This document shows, piece after piece, positions 8,194 through 14,742 of a DNA stretch of 15,265 nt. Location: NCBI GenBank assembly GCA_947629285.1, contig CANRDA010000017.1, positions 1 to 15,265 on the forward strand. Direction: 5' to 3'. The stretch comes from an uncultured Bacilli bacterium (GTDB lineage Bacteria; Bacillota_I; Bacilli_A; RF39; UBA660). Position 1 is the first letter of the stretch. Each line of letters opens with the position of its first letter. A program made the position numbers and the translations under genes. The notes under the pieces were generated by a model. That model was not told the origin of the DNA and did no database searches. It worked only from the letters and a program-made list of their open reading frames with translations.

Positions 8194-8219
8194 AAATCCA
8201 CCACCATATTATCATAAAA

Positions 8220-8225
8220 ATTATA
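8220..8225 (-). promoter_or_regulatory. Extended -10 promoter of the histidine kinase operon
   Basis: TGATATAAT on the minus strand is an extended -10 box. At 17 bases spacing the -35 position reads TATACT, which is poor, so recognition would rely on the TG extension. Transcription would start near 8213, just after the preceding terminator, giving a leader of about 20 bases. Confidence 0.6.
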
Positions 8226-8252
8226 TCATTAAATGATTAAAAAGTATATAAA

Positions 8253-8294
8253 AAATGAAGAAAATCTATGCTAAACTTAAAATTTTCTTCATTT
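8253..8294 (-). terminator. Terminator of the acyl-CoA synthetase-like gene
   Basis: A 13-bp perfect inverted repeat (AAATGAAGAAAAT / ATTTTCTTCATTT) with a 16-base loop begins 3 bases after the stop codon at 8298. It is followed by a T-rich tract. The stem is AT-rich but long. Confidence 0.7.
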
Positions 8295-8297
8295 ATT

Positions 8298-10067
8298 TTA
8301 GTATTTTTTTACCTTTGGTTTTTCTAATCCGTTAATTTCAATAAATCCTTCTGTTTCACTCATTATTTTGTTAATATCACGTTTGCCTGATTTAGCATGA
8401 GGAAATTCAGTTCTAATTTTAAATATTTTAGGAACCATATCATACTCACCAGTCAATTCATATACTTTATTTTGAATTTTAATTAATTCTTGATTCAATA
8501 AATTAGTATTGTTTTTAAATAAAGTATATACATCATCTTTAAATATAATGTGTGCGACAAAAGAATCTTCATTATTACTATCTTTTTTGCCAAATACATC
8601 ACATAATTTTATTTCTGGTAATGACATTATTGCATTTTCAACATCAAAATTATATATCTTTTTATCTCCTATTATAGTATAATCAGATGCTCTTCCCTCA
8701 ACAAATAATTCACCATTTTCATTTATATATCCGACATCTCCTGTACAATTCCACTTTGTGTTATTTTTATCTATGTAAAAATATTTTTCATTTTCTAAAT
8801 CATTATTATAATATCCTATCATTCTACAAGGCGTATTTGCTAAAATATAACCTCTTTCATTATATTTTAATTCATTAAAATCTTCATCGAAAATAGCTAT
8901 TGTAACTCCGGGAAGAGGATAACCAACTGAACCGTTAGTATTTTTCACACCATGAATTTGTGTTGTTATTGTTGCTCCTCCTTCGCATTGACCATATCCA
9001 ACTAATAATTCGGAATTACTGCCATGTTCTTTAAAAACTTTATCAATTTCATTTTTTACTTCGACTCTAAGTGGCTCGCCACCTTCAAAAGGTTTATTGA
9101 AATATGATAAATTACATTTTTTTACCAAATTTTTATCTAAAAAACCTTCATACATACTAGTTGGAGCTACTGTATAATTGGGTTTATGTTTTATGATGTT
9201 TTTAACAAAAACTTGCCTTTCAAATCTAGGATCCATATAAATAGAAGCACCACAAGTAAGAGGTAAATTTATAGATGTACTAAGACCTGTTGAAAACCAA
9301 GGTGGTATAATTTGATAAAATTTTTGACCTCTTGAAATATCTAACCCAGATTTTTTATAAGCAATCAAAGAATTTTGAAAGCTATCATTTGAAAGCAGGA
9401 TACCTTTTGATGCCCCAGTAGTTCCTGATGAATATACCATGGCAAGTGGTAAGTCTTTTTCATAATTTACTGTCTTAGCATCTTTTCTTTTTTCTCCATC
9501 TTTTATAAATTGATTCCAAAATAATTCATTACTATTTTTTTGTAATTTGTATTTTTTTGAAATTAAGCTTAAAATTGTTGAATTGAGTGTAGGCATAATA
9601 ATTATATGTTTAATTCTTGACTTTTTAATAGCCTCTTTTATTTCGTCATAAAAAGTATCCATTACAATTAATACATCACTTTCACATTCTTCAATTCTTT
9701 TTATTAATTGTTCTTTATCAAAATATGGTGATATTAAATTAGATACAGCACCAATTTTTGATAAAGCATAAAAACTATACACTGTCTCAGGAGTTCCAGC
9801 AGCACATATAGTAACAAAATCACCTTTTTTTATACCATATTCTTCAAATGCTTTTGAAGTATAATCTATGTTTTTAAATAATTTATTATAATTTATTTTT
9901 GTTCCAAAAAATTCAATTGCTAAATCATTACTATAATTGATATTGCTATCATATAAATCTTCATATACTGTTTTATTTGCAGCAGGTAAATCACCATTAA
10001 AATTGTAAACCCAATTCCATGGTTTATCAATACTTGGATATCCAGTTAATTCTTCTTTATTCATCAT
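8298..10067 (-). CDS. ANL-superfamily adenylating enzyme (acyl-CoA synthetase-like), substrate unknown
   Basis: ANL enzymes activate a carboxylic acid with ATP to an acyl-adenylate, then usually pass it to CoA or a carrier thiol. The 589-residue protein has the core motifs in order: A3 YSSGTTGASKG at 212-222, A5 YGQCE at 358-362 (usually YGxTE), A7 TGD at 442-444, A8 GRASD at 458-462, and the A10 catalytic Lys562 in HAKSGKRD. It opens with GYPSIDKPW, an N-terminus I recall from acyl-CoA ligase-like proteins of gut Firmicutes. No acyl carrier protein, condensation domain or thioesterase is nearby, so CoA is the likely acceptor. The acid cannot be read from the sequence. Tandem ATGs at 10067 and 10064 follow GGGGGA; the second has the better spacing. 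An in-frame ATG at 10121 is rejected because it lies in the -35 box. Confidence 0.85.
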   Translation of the reverse strand: MMNKEELTGYPSIDKPWNWVYNFNGDLPAANKTVYEDLYDSNINYSNDLAIEFFGTKINYNKLFKNIDYTSKAFEEYGIKKGDFVTICAAGTPETVYSFYALSKIGAVSNLISPYFDKEQLIKRIEECESDVLIVMDTFYDEIKEAIKKSRIKHIIIMPTLNSTILSLISKKYKLQKNSNELFWNQFIKDGEKRKDAKTVNYEKDLPLAMVYSSGTTGASKGILLSNDSFQNSLIAYKKSGLDISRGQKFYQIIPPWFSTGLSTSINLPLTCGASIYMDPRFERQVFVKNIIKHKPNYTVAPTSMYEGFLDKNLVKKCNLSYFNKPFEGGEPLRVEVKNEIDKVFKEHGSNSELLVGYGQCEGGATITTQIHGVKNTNGSVGYPLPGVTIAIFDEDFNELKYNERGYILANTPCRMIGYYNNDLENEKYFYIDKNNTKWNCTGDVGYINENGELFVEGRASDYTIIGDKKIYNFDVENAIMSLPEIKLCDVFGKKDSNNEDSFVAHIIFKDDVYTLFKNNTNLLNQELIKIQNKVYELTGEYDMVPKIFKIRTEFPHAKSGKRDINKIMSETEGFIEINGLEKPKVKKY

Positions 10068-10092
10068 TAATCCCCCATTCAAATTAGTTTTT

Positions 10093-10121
10093 ATATTATC
10101 ACTATATGTACTGCTTGTCAA
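10093..10121 (-). promoter_or_regulatory. Near-consensus promoter of the acyl-CoA synthetase-like gene
   Basis: TTGACA (10116-10121), a spacer of exactly 17 bases and TAATAT (10093-10098) with an extended TGA in front make this the best promoter in the window. The -35 box is 3 bases beyond the stop codon of the MazG-like gene. The leader would be only about 20 bases, which leaves little room for RNA-level control. Confidence 0.88.
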
Positions 10122-10124
10122 TGT

Positions 10125-10430
10125 TTATTTAAAATCACTAATTCTTACATTAACTCCATCAATATTTTTATATACTCGTTTATTATTTTTATCAACTTTA
10201 TTTAATATTTCAGTTTCTAAATCAAATCCAAGCATTTGAGAAAGTCCCATTAAATATATTGCAATGTCAGCAAGTTCTTCGTTTAAATCTTCTTTCTTTT
10301 TTCTATAAGCATCATAGGCTTCTGCAACTTCTCCATATAATAAACAAAACTCTTTATTAACATCAGTTGTATTAAATCCTTTATTTATTTTATTTTGCCA
10401 TATTTCTTTTTGTACTTCTTTCATATTCAT
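10125..10430 (-). CDS. MazG-like nucleotide pyrophosphohydrolase
   Basis: All-alpha NTP pyrophosphohydrolases of this kind split NTPs or modified nucleotides into NMP and pyrophosphate with Mg2+. The 101-residue protein is a single-domain member. The metal-binding signature ExxE...ExxD is intact as E34-E37 (GEVAE) and E52-D55 (EELAD), each on its own helix. Helix-forming, charged sequence continues to about residue 75. The length fits a minimal MazG-like or dUTPase-like subunit that would dimerise or tetramerise. The product could clear damaged nucleotides, or alarmone or polyphosphate-related compounds; the substrate is not determinable. Its SD-like GGAG lies 11 bases before the ATG, longer than ideal. 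No terminator follows, so its transcript may read into the acyl-CoA synthetase-like gene, which also has its own promoter. Confidence 0.82.
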   Translation of the reverse strand: MNMKEVQKEIWQNKINKGFNTTDVNKEFCLLYGEVAEAYDAYRKKKEDLNEELADIAIYLMGLSQMLGFDLETEILNKVDKNNKRVYKNIDGVNVRISDFK

Positions 10431-10471
10431 AATATATCACACTCCGTACAATAGATATAAATTACACCTTT

Positions 10472-10501
10472 ATTGTAACACACTTCTCAAACAAATTACA
10501 A
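10472..10501 (-). promoter_or_regulatory. Probable promoter of the MazG-like gene
   Basis: TTGTAA (10496-10501), an 18-base spacer and TACAAT (10472-10477) preceded by an extended TGT on the minus strand. The expected leader is about 35 bases. Confidence 0.6.
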
Positions 10502-10510
10502 GTAAAATAC

Positions 10511-10529
10511 TATTTATTTGTTATAAATA
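10511..10529. repeat. AT-only inverted repeat upstream of the MazG-like promoter
   Basis: Perfect 7-bp arms TATTTAT / ATAAATA separated by 5 bases lie about 10 bases upstream of the MazG-like -35 box, a usual place for an activator or repressor site. In such AT-rich DNA, chance is a real alternative. Confidence 0.3.
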
Positions 10530-10552
10530 CAACTTCTTATGTATGAAATAGC
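10528..10552 (-). repeat. 25-base motif, copy downstream of the GrpB-family gene
   Basis: This stretch matches 21 of 25 bases of 11131-11155 in the same orientation. On the minus strand the shared core reads TATTTC(A/G)TACATAA, then a short purine run and GTTGTAT. In this copy ATACA and TGTAT form 5-bp inverted arms 8 bases apart. It lies after the GrpB terminator and before the MazG-like promoter. Confidence 0.55.
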
Positions 10553-10570
10553 CATTTTTATGCATTAAAT

Positions 10571-10594
10571 AAAAAGATAAGCATTTTACTTATC
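10571..10594 (-). terminator. Terminator of the GrpB-family gene, identical to that of the GNAT gene
   Basis: The stem is GATAAG / CTTATC with a 7-base loop that contains the stop codon, followed by five Ts. The 5' arm is the last two sense codons (Asp-Lys). The whole 24-base stretch recurs unchanged at 13513-13536. Confidence 0.75.
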
Positions 10595-11101
10595 AATAAA
10601 TTTACGAGCTCGGTCAAGTAAGTTAGATACATATTCGCTCTTTTTCTTTTTATATTCTTTTCTATCTGTTACACCATCTTTTATTAATTTTCTTTTTAAA
10701 TCAGAATAATTTTTTGCTTCTTTTTTATCGTTAAGTAAATAATTTCTGAGTATTATAAAATCATTAAATCTTTGTGTATTTTTAATTACTAAATGAATAT
10801 GTGTATCTCCTGATTCTGTCTCATTTGAAGTGGATGCAAAAAATTGGTATGTATCAGTCTTACTTTTCTCACTGGGTATATAATTATTATCTTCTAATAT
10901 ATTACTTATATTTTCAAAATCAGAATTGTTTTCGACACCTATTAGTACATCTATTATATTTTTTCCATACATACTTGGTATTGCTGTTGAGCCAACATGT
11001 TCAATTTGTACATCTTTAGGTAAAATTTTTCTTAAATTGTGCTCTATCCTTTTATACATTTTTTTATTTTCTTTATAATTTTGTTTAACTAAATACACCA
11101 T
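10586..11101 (-). CDS. GrpB family protein (UPF0157, nucleotidyltransferase fold)
   Basis: The 171-residue protein carries the family signature EHVGSTAIPSMYGKNIIDVLIGV at about 39-61, corresponding to the usual EHIGSTAVPGLxAKPIIDI. GS and the acidic residue of IID resemble the active-site entrance of nucleotidyltransferases. THIHLVI at about 120 and a charged C-terminal helix complete the family pattern. GrpB proteins have no firmly established general function; some are fused to CoaE (dephospho-CoA kinase) or acetyltransferases. Here it stands alone, 64 bases after the ABC transporter, with AAGGAG 8 bases before the ATG. It is flanked by two copies of a 25-base motif and ends in a terminator shared with the GNAT gene, which hints at a separate origin from its neighbours. 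Confidence 0.85.
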   Translation of the reverse strand: MVYLVKQNYKENKKMYKRIEHNLRKILPKDVQIEHVGSTAIPSMYGKNIIDVLIGVENNSDFENISNILEDNNYIPSEKSKTDTYQFFASTSNETESGDTHIHLVIKNTQRFNDFIILRNYLLNDKKEAKNYSDLKRKLIKDGVTDRKEYKKKKSEYVSNLLDRARKFIDK

Positions 11102-11126
11102 TAAAATTACTCCTTATATTTTTTTA

Positions 11127-11132
11127 ATTATA
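11127..11132 (-). promoter_or_regulatory. Possible -10 box for the GrpB-family gene
   Basis: TATAAT on the minus strand lies 26 bases before the ATG, at the downstream edge of the 25-base motif. No good -35 hexamer exists at 16-18 bases (GTTATT or TTATTT). It may need an activator or a different sigma factor, or be chance, with read-through from the ABC transporter gene. Confidence 0.4.
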
Positions 11133-11155
11133 CAACTCTTTATGTACGAAATAAC
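11131..11155 (-). repeat. 25-base motif, copy upstream of the GrpB-family gene
   Basis: This is the partner of the copy at 10528-10552 (21 of 25 identical, same orientation). It fills most of the gap between the ABC transporter stop and the GrpB ribosome binding site and runs into a TATAAT, so a promoter or operator role is possible. Confidence 0.55.
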
Positions 11156-11165
11156 TAAAGCATTA

Positions 11166-12926
11166 TTACTTTAACTTACCGTTATACATATCTTGAAATA
11201 TTCCATTAGTCTCTATTAATTCGTTATACTTTCCTCTTTGTACAATCTGTCCTTTATCAAATACTAATATTGAATCACAATTTTGTAGGGTTGTTAACCT
11301 ATGGGCTATTGATATTATTGATGTATTATTCTCTTTTTGTAACTTCTCTATTTGTTTTTGAATATATTTTTCTGAAGTATTATCTAGTGCGCTTGTTGCC
11401 TCATCTAGTATTAAAATTTTAGGCTTTCTTAAAAATATTCTTGCTATTGCTATTCTTTGTTTTTGTCCACCTGATAAATTACTCCCACCTTCAGAAATAA
11501 TAGTATCATAACCATTTGGAAGAGATTCTATGAAATCATCTATATATGCTTTACTTGCAGACTGTTTAATTTCTTCATCACTAACTTTTCTATTAATTCC
11601 ATAACAAATATTTTCTTTTATAGTACCTGCTATAATAAAAGGTGTCTGAGGTACTAATGCGATAATATCTGAAATATTTTTACGTGATAAATTTTCTATA
11701 TTTTTTCCATCGATAATAATATTACCTGATGTATTTTTTTCTAACTTAGTTAATAATTTTATAAATGAAGATTTACCACATCCACTAGGACCTGCTATAC
11801 CTATAAACTCTCCCTTATTTATATCTATATTTAGATTTGATATTACATCTTTATCACTGTTTTTATATTTAAAATATACATTTTTTACTTGTATAAATGA
11901 CTTTGATTTAATATCATTATTATTACTTATATTTTTTCTATATGAAAAGTCTTTTTCTAAATCAATTATATTAAAGTATTCCCTAGCAAGTATTAAAGAC
12001 TCAGATAACTCATCAAATATACGGTGTAGCTCACGAATAGGAGTTGTTAGTTGCGTAAAACATAAATATGCAGTTAATACAGTACCAACACTTATAACTC
12101 CCTCTCCTGCTAGATATGCAGAGACACCTATTACTAATACAGTAAATATAGCCTCATTTATAAATTTTAAACAATCGTAAAATGCCATAGATTTATGATG
12201 TTTCATTTCTTTTATTCTTAAGTATTCAGATTTTTCTTTAAATCTATCAACTTCACTTTCCGCACTATCAGTAACTCTTATTACCTCTATTCCATTTATT
12301 AATTCAACCATCACACCATCCATTGAAGACTTTTCTTCTAACAATTCAACTCTAATACCTTTTTGAGTAGATATTTGTCTATATACAATAGCAACACCTA
12401 TTGGAATTACAAATAGCATAAGTATTGATAGAAAGAGTGGCAATTTAGTAAATATTACTATAATGGCAGCAATCCCACTAAATATTGCAGGTGCAAAATC
12501 CATAAATAATAGTTTTAATAATTTTATTGTACCTTCCAAACTTCTATTTAATTTACCATGAATATTACCTGTCATGTTTTCTTTAAAATATGATAAAGGA
12601 GCGTGTAATAAGGAATTTACTGCATCCTTCCTAGCATTCTTTTCACACCTAGTACATGTATCTTCTACAATTAAACGACGTATTACTTTTATTATCTCAT
12701 TTACTACTGTTACTATTAATATAAATATTAAAAAAGGTATAATTTTTGTAAAAGATAAATTTTGTTGATTTAATATATTATCTGTTAAGTTACCTATAGA
12801 AAGTGGAAGTAACTGACTTAAGAATGCAGATAAAATCATTATAATGATAATTATTATAAAATTTATTTTTTGTCTTGTACTTAACATTTGATATATTCTT
12901 TTTACTAAATTTTGTTTCTTTTTCAT
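11166..12926 (-). CDS. ABC exporter, fused membrane and ATPase domains (multidrug/lipid type)
   Basis: This is a half-transporter of 586 residues that should dimerise in the membrane and export a substrate using ATP. Residues 20-320 form a six-helix exporter domain, with hydrophobic stretches near 22-40, 62-80, 140-160, 163-182 and 255-275. The nucleotide-binding domain follows: Walker A GPSGCGKSS at 379-387, Q-loop Gln427, signature LSGGQ at 484-488, Walker B ILILDEA at 504-510, D-loop SALD and switch His542 (AHRL). All catalytic residues are intact. The N-terminus lacks a peptidase C39 domain, so it is not a classic bacteriocin peptidase-exporter. The substrate is unknown; drug, lipid or peptide are all possible. 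AGGTG precedes the ATG. It lies 34 bases after the short CYTH gene with no terminator between, so the two are probably one operon. No partner half-transporter is adjacent, which suggests a homodimer. Confidence 0.92.
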   Translation of the reverse strand: MKKKQNLVKRIYQMLSTRQKINFIIIIIIMILSAFLSQLLPLSIGNLTDNILNQQNLSFTKIIPFLIFILIVTVVNEIIKVIRRLIVEDTCTRCEKNARKDAVNSLLHAPLSYFKENMTGNIHGKLNRSLEGTIKLLKLLFMDFAPAIFSGIAAIIVIFTKLPLFLSILMLFVIPIGVAIVYRQISTQKGIRVELLEEKSSMDGVMVELINGIEVIRVTDSAESEVDRFKEKSEYLRIKEMKHHKSMAFYDCLKFINEAIFTVLVIGVSAYLAGEGVISVGTVLTAYLCFTQLTTPIRELHRIFDELSESLILAREYFNIIDLEKDFSYRKNISNNNDIKSKSFIQVKNVYFKYKNSDKDVISNLNIDINKGEFIGIAGPSGCGKSSFIKLLTKLEKNTSGNIIIDGKNIENLSRKNISDIIALVPQTPFIIAGTIKENICYGINRKVSDEEIKQSASKAYIDDFIESLPNGYDTIISEGGSNLSGGQKQRIAIARIFLRKPKILILDEATSALDNTSEKYIQKQIEKLQKENNTSIISIAHRLTTLQNCDSILVFDKGQIVQRGKYNELIETNGIFQDMYNGKLK

Positions 12927-12960
12927 AATATCACCTACTAAAATTATTAATTAAAATTGT

Positions 12961-13431
12961 TTATCTATTTGAAAGATTAGAATTTCTATACTTAGGATCT
13001 TTTGATACATCTTTCCCAAACCATTTAGGCTTAACAAAACTCTCTGCTTGTTCTTCTGATTCAAACTCAACTTCAACAATCTTTAACCCATTAAGATCTC
13101 CATCAAAAATATCAAGTTCTAAAGTTAAATTATTAAAATCTATATAATATCGTTTTTTTATAACCATTTTCCCATCTACTTTTAATGACAAATGTTCAAA
13201 AGCTTCTTTAGTTATTGGAAGTTCATACTCTGTGCAAATATTATATTCTTTTGATTTTTGATCATCACTTGAAAATTTATATGTTAAAAAATAATCATTA
13301 TCCTTTTGCCTTATTCTAAGTATTGGTTCAGATGATGTATTTAAGTATCCTTGTTTAATTATTGAAAACTTTAATTTATCAATATTTTCAGGAAGATTTT
13401 TTACTAAATATTTTCTTTCTATTTCATACAT
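12961..13431 (-). CDS. Short CYTH-domain protein, tripolyphosphatase-like
   Basis: The 156-residue protein opens with the canonical CYTH motif EIERKYLV (E3, E5, K7). It continues with QGYL, LRIRQKDNDYFLTYK, the acidic strand TEYELPI, KKRYYI, LELDIFDGDLNGLKIVEVEFE and the C-terminal PKWFGKDVSKDPKYRNSNL. This set and length match the compact bacterial CYTH tripolyphosphatases (NEU_TTM-like), which hydrolyse inorganic triphosphate with a divalent metal. All the tunnel charges that I can place are present. It differs clearly from the longer CYTH protein in this window. The start at 13431 is chosen over an ATG at 13443 because the earlier ATG overlaps the GGATGG ribosome binding site. It heads the operon with the ABC exporter, but nothing in the sequence shows a functional tie. 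Confidence 0.88.
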   Translation of the reverse strand: MYEIERKYLVKNLPENIDKLKFSIIKQGYLNTSSEPILRIRQKDNDYFLTYKFSSDDQKSKEYNICTEYELPITKEAFEHLSLKVDGKMVIKKRYYIDFNNLTLELDIFDGDLNGLKIVEVEFESEEQAESFVKPKWFGKDVSKDPKYRNSNLSNR

Positions 13432-13458
13432 GCTTATTACCATCCTTTCTACAAAACA

Positions 13459-13487
13459 ATTATATTATAAATAACTGTTTTTTTCAA
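13459..13487 (-). promoter_or_regulatory. Promoter of the CYTH-ABC exporter operon
   Basis: TTGAAA (13482-13487), a 17-base spacer and TATAAT (13459-13464) on the minus strand. The box is close to consensus, and the start site falls about 20 bases before the chosen ATG. Confidence 0.8.
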
Positions 13488-13511
13488 TTATAATTATTAT
13501 ATAATTTATAC

Positions 13512-13536
13512 AAAAAAGATAAGCATTTTACTTATC
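13512..13536 (-). terminator. Terminator of the murB-divIB-GNAT operon
   Basis: GATAAG / CTTATC stem with a 7-base loop containing the GNAT stop codon, followed by six Ts. It carries the same 24 bases as the terminator of the GrpB-family gene at 10571-10594. Confidence 0.78.
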
Positions 13537-14055
13537 CTTTAAATCAATTATATAACTTGAACTATATCCCTCTTTAGTTTTATAACTATCAATATCTATT
13601 ATACCGCCATTACCTAAAATAACTTTTTTAGATATTATATTATCATTACTACAATTTATTCTAATACTTTTAAATCCAAGTTCCTTTGCCTTTTCAAGCC
13701 CTAATTTAAGTATTATATTGCCATATCCTTTACCACGCTCTGATAGCCTTATTTTATAATATATTTGACTTCCTTTATTAATCCAATACTCATTTAGTGT
13801 AGTTCTTATTCCAATTTCTCCAATAGGTCTATTATTACAAAATAATATATATCTTGAAGTGGTTGTATTTATACTTTTATTAATCTCTTTTTCTTCTTTT
13901 AAATAATTATTACATATCTTTTTAAACTCATCAAAACTAACATTATTAAGTGGATTTAAAGAACCTAATTCCTCTTTTGGAATATCTTTATACATTTCAT
14001 ATAAATCTTTTGTAATACAGTCTTTTAGTGGGACAAGTTTAATATCATCACTCAT
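13528..14055 (-). CDS. GNAT-family N-acetyltransferase
   Basis: The 175-residue product shows the GNAT fold pattern. Strand YILFCNNRPIGEIGI at about 69-83 is followed by the acetyl-CoA pyrophosphate-binding motif RGKGYG (LSERGKGYGNIILKLGLEKAKELG) at about 105-128. IRINCSNDNIISKKVILGNGG supplies the motif B loop, and SYIIDL closes the protein. Such enzymes acetylate amines on proteins, antibiotics, polyamines or other small molecules; the substrate is not evident. The start at 14055 is preferred over an in-frame ATG at 14079 because GAGGTG lies 4 bases upstream. It also gives an 8-base overlap with the divIB stop, typical of translational coupling. It is thus the last gene of the murB-divIB part of the division cluster, in the place where ftsA would be expected. 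Confidence 0.85.
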   Translation of the reverse strand: MSDDIKLVPLKDCITKDLYEMYKDIPKEELGSLNPLNNVSFDEFKKICNNYLKEEKEINKSINTTTSRYILFCNNRPIGEIGIRTTLNEYWINKGSQIYYKIRLSERGKGYGNIILKLGLEKAKELGFKSIRINCSNDNIISKKVILGNGGIIDIDSYKTKEGYSSSYIIDLKDK

Positions 14056-14734
14056 GAAACACCTCAAAGTATTCCCCACTATCTAAATATAATATACCTT
14101 TTTTATTATCAAAAGATTTAATTATACTTACATATTTATTAATAGATAAGAATTTATTTAAAGTTAAATATACATAATTACCATCATTCATAAGTATAAA
14201 GAACCTTTCTTCATCTACATCATTAGGAGCATACTCAATCTCAGACATTCTATTTAATATATCTTTATCTACACTTTCCATATTCTTTAAAAATTCATCA
14301 TAAATGGTATTTGGTATTTGATTTATAACAGTAGGAATAGTGAACTTATTTACTACTTTATCACCACTATATAAAACAGTCTTATCTTCTACTTGATAAA
14401 AGAATAATGGATAGTTTTCTTTAACCTCTATATATACTTTACTTATAAAGTTCTTTTTAGTAACTTTAGCCTTTAATATATAAGTATTTTTTTCTAATTT
14501 ATCTTTTATATTAAACGATAAGTTATTAATACTATTTGGATAATCTTTTAATCCTGCTATATCTATTATCTCTTGGTCAGTTAAAAAATCATTACCTTTT
14601 ATAACAATATTTTTTATATTAGTATTAAATAACTTATAAATAAATAAAACTAAAAGTAAAAAGACTATTAATACTATAAAAAATCTTTTCTTATTTAATT
14701 TTCTTTTTTTACCCTTCTTTTTACTCTTAGCCAT
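14048..14734 (-). CDS. divIB: Cell division protein DivIB/FtsQ
   Basis: DivIB/FtsQ is a bitopic membrane protein of the divisome core, complexed with FtsL and DivIC. The 228-residue product has a very basic cytoplasmic N-terminus (1-17), one transmembrane helix at about 18-35, a POTRA domain starting IKNIVIKGNDFLTDQEIIDIAG at about 40-62 and extending to about 108, and a beta domain to about 205. FtsQ homologues diverge strongly, but topology, POTRA start and the position directly after murB make the call firm. It begins 8 bases after the murB stop with AGGTGATT before the ATG. It ends in TGA read as stop, with the GNAT start overlapping. Confidence 0.92.
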   Translation of the reverse strand: MAKSKKKGKKRKLNKKRFFIVLIVFLLLVLFIYKLFNTNIKNIVIKGNDFLTDQEIIDIAGLKDYPNSINNLSFNIKDKLEKNTYILKAKVTKKNFISKVYIEVKENYPLFFYQVEDKTVLYSGDKVVNKFTIPTVINQIPNTIYDEFLKNMESVDKDILNRMSEIEYAPNDVDEERFFILMNDGNYVYLTLNKFLSINKYVSIIKSFDNKKGILYLDSGEYFEVFHE

Positions 14735-14742
14735 TTAATCAC

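Noticed and set aside
10068..10121. Longer N-terminus for the acyl-CoA synthetase-like protein from ATG 10121
   Set aside because: That codon lies within the -35 box of the gene's own promoter.
10506..10570. Very short reading frames (about 13 codons) in the spacer between the GrpB terminator and the MazG-like promoter
   Set aside because: No ribosome binding site and no conservation evidence; the spacer is better explained by the repeat motif and dyad.
10801..11019. Plus-strand open frame of 72 codons opposite the GrpB-family gene, and similar short plus-strand frames elsewhere (1801, 2452, 6266, 8048, 8687, 12574)
   Set aside because: All lie antisense to well supported genes (the 8048 frame runs into the kinase leader), lack ribosome binding sites and family motifs, and are expected in AT-rich DNA.
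14048..14050. Possible reassignment of TGA to Trp (Mycoplasma-type code) given the extreme AT content
   Set aside because: divIB ends in this TGA at the expected length with the next start overlapping it, and Trp codons checked in the MazG-like and HelD-like genes are TGG.
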